A DNA stretch of 64,000 nt from Hexactinellida sp. DTS-2022. Lineage: Eukaryota > Porifera > Hexactinellida. The position numbers and the translations under genes were made by a program. The notes beneath the pieces were generated by a model. That model searched no databases. It saw nothing but the letters and a program-made list of their open reading frames with translations, and was not told the origin of the DNA. Shown here piece after piece: positions 21,701-33,700 of the stretch. Each line of letters begins with the position of its first letter. Position 1 is the stretch's first letter. Location of the stretch: contig JAPNXP010000001.1 of assembly GCA_028753945.1 (NCBI GenBank), positions 248,001 to 312,000 of the forward strand. Reading direction: 5' to 3'.

Positions 21701-24700
21701 CTAATCCATATGTCATAACATAGTGCTCGGACACTGAACTTTATCATTTTGGGAATTATAACTGTCCTAACGTTAATCCTAGTGCTCAACTCTAAAAATA
21801 TTTAATTAGGAATTAATTATCATTTTATTGTTTACCAATTTGCCAATCTTTTACGAAATTTCTGGTTATTTCAGCTTTCAATTGTTTCCAACCAAAATTT
21901 GTGAATGAGTTGCGATTATTTCTCACACAATTCAAGCTTGCATTTGCAGATATAATATACCAATAATTTAATAGTCTTCACCAAATATGTATATCCGTGG
22001 TTGAAAAATGTTGATGAAAACCTATACTGATTATCTGGATACCACAATTGTTGTTTCTTATTATTCTAAAATATATTCTTATATGAAGAAAAATATTAAT
22101 TGTGAAGATTTAAAATCTTAGTTAAACTTTGATTATTTTATTTGTTTACCTCTTAATTAATTAAATCAGGCTATTTCAAAGAAATAAACTTTAATTAAAC
22201 TTAATTTTGTATTTGTTTAAATGAGCTATTAGTTTCTAGCTCACTAGTATAGTAAACAATGGCAGACTATTAATTCAACTTGAATTATTGAACAATTTAT
22301 TTATCAATAATTAACTATCAAATATTTTTATGATGAAGTTATACGATGAGAATTTCTCGCGAATATTACATACTTCCAATAGTTTATCGTCATTATAGCT
22401 AGCTATAATTACCTTTTCGATAATGACCTGCATATGGTCTTATGGCTAGATTCCAGTAGCTTTGTTGACAATCAGTTTTTGTTACAATCTCGATATACTA
22501 TAGTATATAAGTTGTGTCATTAGTGCGTAATACCCAATTAAAAACTGGATTATTTAGTGGAAACAACCTCAACAATGTACTGAATATATATTTCCAAATA
22601 TAAACATGTATTTAATTAGTTTGATTGAATAATACATGTATGGTGTATTCTTCAGACGTAGCATACGAAATTAATGATTTGTTCAATGCGTGATGAGCAA
22701 CTCATACTGAGCATTTGTTTTCATGAATAGTTTTAGCACAACATTTTTCTTCGTATTTGCAAGTTTTAGTTCGAAATAATGTTTCTCTAATAATTGTTTT
22801 GTTGTTTCAAACATTAAATACGGCTAATATCATTAGAGTTCTACTCACATCTAATTTACCAGTTATTTATGAATTGAGAGGCCACTATGGGGTGAACAAT
22901 ACAATAAGATTTTATAGTTCCAAAATCAAATTGTACATTTATTTTATTCTGAATTTCAGACTCGTCGAAGGGCAGTTTCAACATCATCCACTCACTCTAA
23001 CATAAAAACTGAAAACCCATTTCTCCTCAGCAAGTGTTTTATGAGCCAGCACTCCTCGCCTAAGCTATATCAAACTTCTCTGTCAGAGAACTATAATCGC
23101 CTCGAGCTGTCGTCTTCTCCTCTCCTCAGCACGAATAACCAGCTCATAATAGGCCTGATTAATTCTCCCATTCACGAAGTGAGTTGAAATATATTATATT
23201 TAATTGTCTTATTAACTACTTGCTAGCTGTTCAATGCAATTCAACAAAAGTTTAAACTCTGAATTGAGTACACTGTTGTGCTATCTCTAATCTGAATCTG
23301 AAAGAAACCGATTAACGGAATCAACAATGATTTATGAAAACCACCAATACATTACTAATTATAATATAACGACCAAAACCAGGTACATATGTTAGGCAGT
23401 TGTTCATTTCAGTATTTATTTTACGCAGTTAGTTTCAACCCATCAAACAGTATTAAGATATTTATACTATAAGTAGTATGGAACACTTGAAAACAGCGAA
23501 ATTTCACAAAAATCAATGTCATATGCAACCCAAAATTTTATCATTAAAAACCTTTGATATTTTACTTTCTTACTGTATAGTAGTATACTCTTGTTTAGAC
23601 GAACACCAAGGGATCGTAATAATTTTGTACTCCTTATCCGAAACGATTTTATTAAAAGGCTTGAAAGGCACTAACAAGGCCTGAAGATTTGTTTTTTCGT
23701 ACAAACCGTGTTCGTATTAATTAAGGAAGTCAATGTAATTCGATTATCGATACTTTGAGTCCACAGTGCAGCTGTTTGCTTACGATTGTTTATTAATCAT
23801 TTGCACAAATTCTTCGAAGACTTTCATGAACTTATTAGCGCTACTGAAGCTGTTGGAAATACATCTTGTGTATTTTCTGCTTTGAATTTGTTAAACCCAT
23901 ATGACTCAAATACGTACATTCGCAGAAAGGTATCCTAACTAATTCACAAACGGAAATAGTAAATAGAATAAAATATCCGTTTTTAATTAGACAAATAATT
24001 GTAATTAACTACTCTTAGCTGGATTTGAACAGTCTTTGCCACAGACCTCAAAACATCAAAACATTAGAGTAATTTAATAATTTAATTTAATATTTTTACA
24101 GGTACATTTTGGTGTCCAACCGATGACTGCAATTAACAGTAATTCCTTAAGAAATATGACTGAACTAACGAAGCCAAGTACCCCAAATTGTGATCCTGTC
24201 GGGAATCCTCCAATTACAATTTCAGAATCTAAGGTACCACTTTAATTAACCTTATTAATTTATTTCAGTATTTGCACTTTTTGTATACAGTAGGAAGTAA
24301 CCTGTATATGTCCATGCAAGATACTGTCACTCTCATCTAAATTAAACTAATTATACTCAAAAGTATTTGCCGCAAGACTAATAGATGCTGAAACAAATGC
24401 TGAAACATCTAATAATCAATGTGTTTTCAATCATTAATTATTCTCTAATTAGTTTAATGTTACTTGATACTGATAATACGCCTCCGTGTTCATTATTTTA
24501 CTCGAGTCATAACTTGATTTGTTCTACTGATCTGCACTAATACACTATTCATCTCCTGCAATATGCAAACTAGTATATATATACACATTTCTCCTTCCAA
24601 ATCATTATTTCTGTAACAAAAGCAATAACTAAACAAATATTCAGGTTCATTCTCCAATGAGCTCCAAGACGCCGTCTCGACTAACCGCCAGGTCTGCTGC

Positions 24701-27700
24701 CGCCCCTCCCGCGGCTTCTCACAGAGCCACGGTCGCGAGAACAACTCCCAAGGCAACTGGGAGTGCAGCGAAGACAGTTGCCCTAAACAAGACAGCAACT
24801 TCCACTGCTCTTAAGCCCTCCAGCATAACTCCCATTAGAAGTAACTAGTATTTTCTTAGATTATGTTTATTTTGACAATCTTATTATACAATCTATTTCA
24901 GAAACTTCTCATGTGGTTTCTACGAGTGCGAAGGTTCCAATTGTCACAAAATCTAGATCCTCTTCTGCCCTGTCAACTACTCACGTAACGCCGTCAAGTA
25001 AAACAGGACTTGAAGATAGGTTTGTCCAATTTCTTCTTGTATGAACACTCCAATAAACAAACTTTATTTAATTATACTTCATTAAACAAACCAGTTAATA
25101 ACAAAGTTAGAAAAGAGAGGTAGTTAAGTTAAAACGGTAATGTTCGCAACCTACAATTTGCTGCTTTCATAATAGCGAAAAGTCGGTAGTTAAATACTCA
25201 AGGTATAGCGAATAAGGACCAATAATTACTGTTAGATAATATTTTTACCCTTTCAAAAATACTATTATTAAATATTACGTACGAACGTATTTCTTGTCAA
25301 GTAATAGTCACTAAAAAATCCTTTGACAAATGTAAAGTTCCATACACCTGATGCATATTGACGTCTAGCAAATTACGAAGCGATACTAACCGAAGTAAAT
25401 AAATGGAACGGTGTTATTGTTATTGCGCATACACATCATGGTTGTGTCAGTCATAACATAATTAAGTAATCTAATTTGTAGTTGGAATTTGATATGCATT
25501 ATTTGTATAACGACGTACTATCTCCTTAGTTATTAGATGGGTCATGTATTTTGTATTTCAGGATTACGAATTCTGCTAGTCAGGTTCGCTCAAAAACACC
25601 AATTCTTGCGCCAAACTTTCAATCACTGTCTGCGAGAAAAACACCTCTCCACAGTCAAACTACTACTACAAGAAGTTTGGGGCCAAGGTCCGTGTCTTCA
25701 ATATCCAACATTAACAGAGGCGCATCTGCTCTCAACTCAGCAAGATCTCGATCCACCGAGAACCTACTAACGGAGAATAAATCTCCCACTAAGACTCAGG
25801 CTAACACAACACCCCTACAGAGTGAGTTATGTTTGAAACCCAATTTTCTCAAGGCCCAAGTATTTATAATCCCTAATCCAATATATCAATAGCAGTGAAA
25901 AATCAGCTAAATTAATTAAGGGTGATTCCAATCGCGATTTGAAATTTAATATAGTAACTTTTTATTGCTTCAGCGTAACAGCCTAAGATTTTTAACAGCA
26001 TCTTTATATGCATTTCTAAGAATAACTAGATTTAAAAAAAATGAATTTTCATTATGAAACTAAAATAATAAGAGAATTCTATAAATGGCTTCCCATAGAC
26101 TATAACACAGTATAATATGCTTAAGTTAACTTAGTAGGAGTTCTTCCCAACTTCTATCTAATGGTTATTTATCAAATTGAATTACTTTTCAATATTCTAA
26201 ACGAGCGATAACATTGAATTTAATTTTTCTTTTCCGCTTGCTTTACATTTTACGAAATTATGTCTTGTTTTCTTCAATAAAGTGCATTTTTTCGTTAATT
26301 TTCAATCATTAAATTTTTTCAAATCCCTAATTGCATATTCTACTTCCGATTTTTTGTTCCTCTAAGTATATTGAAAAGAATGCAGTTCCAATTTTTCATC
26401 TTTATTATTTCCAAATCCCAAAACTAAGGTTTCTGTATGATCAAAATGCCTGTTTTATTATTTTGAGATACAACCATTTGAATGTTAGGTGAATATTTCC
26501 CGTAATACTCCACCTTATGACTTTATTATATAATCTTACGTGTTTTGTAATATCCCCGCTGTATTTACATTAAAAATTATATTAGCTTTACTTTTATGCA
26601 CATATTACAAATAATTTTCGCAGAAATTTGCTATGTAATCCAGAAGATACCATATATGGAGGTGTGAAATTACGTAAATATCGGTGTTCCTAGAATTTTT
26701 CCACCAAATTTTGATTGAATTTTAGAAAATATAATATAAAGGTATAATAATCTGCAAAAAAAAAATTTCGTACAACAGAAACCGATTTCCCGGAAATGTC
26801 AATTAATCACGATTGGAATCACCGTTAAGTAACTTTTTAATTTACAAATAACTCAAACAGTTTAGCTTCTAACAAATAACTTAGATAATTAGCATGTAAA
26901 TTTAACTTGGGGACAAGATGATTTATCGAATACTAGTTTGGGAATTCACTTGTGTTGTTTTAATGCCGCGGTGATCTTAGCGAGGTCGATTGCTAGAGAG
27001 TCTCTTTCGCACTTTACCTTCACTATACGCTTGCGTATGCAGTCTATTTCTTTCTCCAGACTGTTGATCCGGCAGGAGGTCAAGTTAGTATCCGGCTTTA
27101 CGGTTGACCTAGAGCGTCTGTTGTTCACTAAGCGCTTCTTTATCTGGATCTTGTGTTTCACCTGGACATGGGTCGAGGCATTCACGACCGAATGCTGCCT
27201 AATGTAGAGCAACAGTTTTCTGTAGCTCTTACTTCCAACCCATTGTGGATTCGCGTCAGCCTAAATTAAATTCTCAAATGTAATATTTCTCCAAAATTTT
27301 ATGTTATACAAATTTACCATAAATAAATTCGAATACTGGTGTTATTAGAATTGTCACAATTGAATTTCCCAATAATGCACCTCGCACTATAACAACAATC
27401 TGTTAATTTAATAAGTGAGCATGCTCTAAACCTCCACTGAAAATCATAAAAGGATAATTATTTCGATGTATAATAATGAAACCCGTTTGTTGATAGGACA
27501 GCGGAACCGTCAAAAATATATAATTAAAATTATTTCGGCGAATGAACAAGATTTTTATAATAAATAAATAAGATTATGAAATGTACTTACATAACGTTTG
27601 ATCATCAAAGCCGTAATCCAGAGCATTTCCTCAAGTTTATTTCGCAAAAATTATCTAAAACAATTACTAAAGTGTGTATTCAACTAAAATAATTGTAGAA

Positions 27701-30700
27701 CCTTGGTATTTATATTCTCCTGGAGATCATCTACGCTCACATATGATACAGTATTGAATTCATCATACAATATAAACTTCCCAAGAACGCTTTCTATAGA
27801 AAGCCAGAAAAAACTGCTATCTCGCCCTTTGTTTTGAGATTTCAATCGAATAGCGTAGCAAACCAATATGATTTCATAATGAAGATAGCATTGGGTTGGT
27901 TACATGTGTAAAACATCGATATATTATGTCACATCACAACTACTTGGAGTTTCTCATTAATTACTATAGCTTATTAGTTTGTTCTTCTGGAAGTTTCTTG
28001 CACTTGTTACGTTCCGCAGTTCATACCCGATAAAGCCAAGTCATTATTAACTCGTTGACACGTTCAACTCAAGTTGTTTAATGAATACAACAATTATTAC
28101 ACCAAGTTGATATATTGATAGAATCCTTTGGTAAAACCAATCGGGATTCTAAATCCTTAAAATATCTTCGAAGGTAATTCATAATTAAAATAACTTTCTG
28201 GGAAGCTTATCCTCTCTTCGAACAAGCCAGAATTTATACGAACTCCACCAAGCCAGTCTGTCATTAGACAACAAAATTTGGTCTGTGACGTGACGGATTA
28301 AGACGTAATTTCTGAGACACTTGCATTATACAGTGTATTATACAGCCATTTGTAAATACACTCCTAATCCTGCTCTGATCCAATTTCCATACACATAAAA
28401 TCACAAATTAATGTTACGGTATAGGAGAGGATTCCAAATTTTCGCGTTCCTAAATTCAAATTTTCCAAAAATAATGCTTCAAAAGGAGCGTCTCGCGCTC
28501 CTGGATAATTCCTTGCTTGCATACTTGTGTAGTTAGATGCGAAAATAAATGTAATCTTTGTGGCTATATTTTATTATTTTTTAATTGTTCAATTTAGGCA
28601 GCATTAGCCCACAGAGACAGACGAGCAGCTCAGCTAGTAAAAATGCGACTAAACAGACTCCCACAAATAAACTAAATCAAACTACTAGGACACATTTGAA
28701 TGACAAAACTCGTGTTTCGTCAAATACCCAGGGCTTGTCGCGTGTAAAGTCCCAAACTATTCCACCTGTGAAAAGTCCAACTGTCTCACCATCCAGGACC
28801 CGAACGGGAGGGTCGGTTCCCAATATTAAGGTTGCGTCCCCGAATAGGACTTCGGGTACTACTGCTACTGTTAGAAACACGAGATCCACCATTTTGCGAT
28901 CGAATTCCGTGAGTGCAACTCTCCCACATTCCAGAGTCGCTACTAATACAAAAGTTCTAAGTCAATCTGCTCAGAAAGCATCTCCTGTAAAAAAGCAAAC
29001 TTCTGCTGGGGGGGCTCCTTTCAAACGAACTCCCATTCTGCAAGCTTCTAGCACCAAGTTACCTTCTAGCACCAAGTTACCCTCTAGCACCAAGTTACCC
29101 TCTAGCACCAAGTTACCTTCTAGCACAGAATCTCATTCCCCTCCCTCTATTTCTATTACCTCCAGTGACAACGATCTTTTCGGTATTCCTCTCATCGTAC
29201 CAACTAGGTAGAGTTCCATTCTGGTATTCATACTATACACAATCTTTCAATTACTTGCTCTTTTAATTGTACCCGGATTTGACATATAATTTTGTCCTAA
29301 TTAGGCCAGAAGTTTACAACCACAAACTTCAAATCAAAAATAAAGTTCAAAGACCGAGCAGAGGATTAATTCAAAAGAATGCTTCAGAAAATTACTTGGA
29401 AACATTAACTGCAGTTAGTTCTAATATAGTACAGCTTATTACTTGCATTCAATTATACATATTATTCCATTTGTTTCCTCTCTAGTCTCTACCTACCTCC
29501 CGTTGTAATTCCCCATCTCGCCCTAAGGGTTCTCCAGAAATTTCAGGTATGTTCAGTAAAGATACTATTTAATTGAGAATCACTAGCTAGAAATATTTAA
29601 TCTTTTAATGGGAATGCTCTCTTCATTAATTCTTTTGTCTGCTATTATCTCATATTCTATGGTTAGACTATTTTACATAATTTATAATTTACGGGTTATT
29701 TGTTTATAAAAATGATCCAAGATATTACTTTTTCGCGTGACTTGACCCTTTTGTTAAACCATTCTAAAAGAATTTTATTGAATCATAAAACTAGTTAATT
29801 TTCTCAAACAACAAGTTATTTACTATGACATTCTGAAAATTTTAATTCTAAGAGGTATTTGTAGAGACTTACGATAACTGAATACTTTTGAATAACTAAT
29901 TTATTTTATGCCCAGAAATTTATTTTATGCCCAGAAATTTATTTTTACTCTGCGGGTAATAACTATATTTGAATTAAACAATTGTATAAACCAAGCTCTA
30001 TTCGCAAAGAAATTATAAAGATTCGCTCTAGTTGTTTGAATGCATTTATTAGGATACAATTTAATATTTTATTTTGTTTTTCAAAAGTTAATGCAACTTT
30101 TTAGGCAAAGTTTTGTTAAAAATATGAACTATTATCTTATATATTTGATTTTTCTAGGTTCGTATGACCAGAAATTCCAGAATGCATAATTATAAATCCT
30201 TAACTGATTACTTTTGATTCTTGAGTATAAAATTATTTGATTCATACAGTGACTGGTATTTTTCATAGACACTTAAATTATTCACAATCTCGTATCTTAT
30301 ATCGTATCTCATAAAATTTAGTTGGACTTTGAGTGGTCACCCTAATCTTAGATTAAGTACAGCCTACGCTAGCTACGGTAACAAAACATAATTTCTAGTC
30401 TCTATAACATTATCTTCAGATTGACGCAATAATTATCAATATCACATACTTGCAAACTCCTCGATCGGTTACGATTAGTTTTGATAACTACTCTCTAAGT
30501 AATATGGCTACTAATTGATCTAATATACTCCTGTATATTATAGACAGCGAAGATCCAAGGCAAGCTAAATTGGATGTAAAATCTTTTAAATTTCTTCTCA
30601 AAACTCGCGAAAAGGATTCGCTACTCCTGGGAGCTGCAGAGCGGTCTCCTATATACACGTCACACGAACATGTCCTGATTAGAGTGAAGGGTCAGTAATT

Positions 30701-33700
30701 TGTAACTTTTCTAATGGCTTGTAATACGAGGAGCCTCATTATCGTTTTATTTTATCCTTAGGCAAGAGACAGGTCCATGCTCGTATCACGGAACCCAAAG
30801 TTGCATCTTTGAACAAAGGAAACGCTTACATTTATATTTCCTTGCAAGAACTATGGCTCTGGGTCGGTCCAGAAGCGAATCCCGCCGAAGTCTCAAAGGT
30901 AAAGTTTCATTATAAAGTGTCTATTTATACTATTGCACTACCAGTACTTTACAAACATGCATGTAGTATATATGTTCTAATTAAATTAACTGTCTACTGC
31001 AGGCAAGAAGTTTAGCAAACCGTATCTTCAAACAGAAAGAGTTGGGTTGCAAAGCGATTTTCTTATCCGAGATTGATTTCAAAGAACAAACATTTAATAC
31101 AACCCGGACATACGCTCTCTTCTCTGGTCTGGGGGGAGGGGAAAAGGACATACAAGGTACAAACCAAACATATCGATAGTACGTATTAATGGTTCTCGTA
31201 ATTTAATGTTATTCATTATTCTAGCAAGTTCTTGTGAAGACACTGACGAAATATATGAAAAAGGAATGACTTTGTCTACGAAGGTTTACGAAGTTGTGCG
31301 GTTAGAAAATGGCCAGTACATAGCGTCTACAATACATGAGGACAAATATATCAGTGTTAAAACAAGTATTCTCATATCTGAGAAGGTAATGGTTAATCCA
31401 ATTAATTTTGCCAGATTCTATAAAAAAATTAATTACGTACTTGAATAACAATTTCTTAATTATTCCAATTAAATGACCACAACCACAAGTCTAACCAAAA
31501 TTATGCAAACACGCACTTTAATTGTTAAATATTATGGTTATCACGTATGTCACTTCATAAATAAATAGATGATAAGTTATTTAATTGTATACGTATATGT
31601 TTGCTTATAAGACCAAACTTTGTACTAAGATAATAATAATAATAACCATGATGATGTGTTTTACCATGTGGTACGTAGTTGATAGGAAATTAATGGTAGT
31701 TAATGTACGCAGGTTCTAGTCTTCGATTTCGGGACAGAAGTATACCTGTGGGTGGGCAAACAGTCCGCTTCGGACCCTCAGATGAGGAAGCAGGGAGAGA
31801 AAATAGCGAAAGATATTTTTGATAACTGTTACAGCGCGCCTTGTTTCGATCCAAATTTCATTCTAACCAAGACCAGCAGTCCCAATCCCCAGCACAAACC
31901 TCCGTCCCTCATGACCAACCGCGCCACAGGCCAGAAGGAACAGAACGTTGAAGGAAAAGTGGCCGGCGCCTCCCCTGCTGACCCTAATATAAAAACAGAA
32001 TCCTCCCCTCCCTCCCGGAATCCGGGGCCTAAGTCAACCAACCTGCATTTAGTAACGAAACCAGGATCGAATACACCAGTAAGGAGCTTTAACGGACTTT
32101 TCTGCTGTCGGGTAGTTTTATAAGTCCCCCCTCTCTAGCCCAAGAGTTCCACTAACCGCAACAAAGCAGTTTCGAGCCTCGGCACCAGTGTCAACGCCTC
32201 TGCAACCAAGCGAGTAGCGAGCACTGCCACCAGAGACAGAGTCACAAACATTAAGCAGATCTCTCTCAGCACCTCTGCAAGCAGGTCGCAAGCGTCCCGA
32301 CCCTCCAGCACCCCGCCCAAGAAGGCCGGGGAGAGGAGACCAGTTGTGACCCTCCAGGCGCCTAACCTGTCCAGAACCAAGTCCACCACGAGAGGCAGCA
32401 TAGCGAACGAGAACACTACCCCTCTACCCAACAGGTAACACATCGGTTATCATCGCTACTTTCAGTGTATTATACAGCCAATTGTAAATACGCTCCTAAG
32501 CCTGGTATGATCCAATTTTCATTTCGCGCTCCCCAAAAAATTCATGCTCCAAAAAGAGCGTCTCGCGCTCTTGTATAATTCCTTGGTACAATGGGTGCAA
32601 TTGTAATTTATGAATATGCATAGGCCTCGGTCCCAAGAGGGCAACAGAGAGGACATGTTGGCGCCGGAACACAAGCCCCCGGTGTGCACTGAGCAGGCTA
32701 GGCCAGCTTACAGCGTGCTGGCTAGAATGAACGAGGGAGCAGAGACAGTTCTGTTCGGAGATAAGTTCTCTGATTGGAAGGGAGCTCTCGGGATAATAAG
32801 CACCAAGCCCCCTGAGCAGGGCAAGAAGAATATGATCGTGAGTATTCCCTACCAGATATTATACTTTATACCACTATGAATATGCTACTAATAAATACAA
32901 CCATTTAGGCTGCTCACGTCGAACTAAAGCCCTGTGACACTCAACTGATGCTGAAAGAAAGGAAAATCCCTTCTTCCATCGTTGATCGTAAGTAGAAACT
33001 CAGAATAACTATTCTGTCTTATTTTAATCAACATTTTCACATATAGCACTCGTGAATCGCCTCAAAGAGAACAATGTGAAAACAGTCAGTTTGAAGAAGT
33101 GGCTGGTTAAGGAGTACAACAACGAATTCAAGCACTTCGAGATGGACGAAGATAAATTCCACATATTCTACTCCAAAGAATGCTACGTGTACAAATGGGT
33201 ATACGAACACGCTTCGTTATTTCCATCGAGGAGCAACAGTATGTTATGTCTACCAATACTTGCATTAATATTTATATTTACGCGTTATAGACCTGAAGAC
33301 AACTAGTGCTAATAAGGAGAGGGGAATGATTTTCTTCTGGCAAGGCGACGGGTGTTCCATCAACGCCAAGGGCGCTGTGGCTGCCATAAGCATAGAGATT
33401 GATGAGGAGGGAGATTTACACAAGGTAGGCTATTTATTGCAGAGTAACTGTGAATTCTATTTAATTCATAACTATTGTATAGGAGAGATTGCCTCAGGGT
33501 AAGGAAGACGCTCTATTCTTACAGCTATTTAATGGTGAAATGACGGTCTACAATGGAAAGTAAGCCTTATTAAACAATGAATGAATGAATTAGATCATAC
33601 TTATCATGATTCCCTTGTTTAGACTAGACGATGATCACTGTTATGGTAAGTTACCAGAATGTTGTATCTACTACAGTTAACCAGTCTCCTATACGTAGTA

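Noticed and set aside
23822-23930. Possible extra supervillin exon (open stretch ending RRK before GTATCC)
   Set aside because: The frame that stays open does not fit phase 0, which both flanking exons require, and no acceptor gives the right phase.
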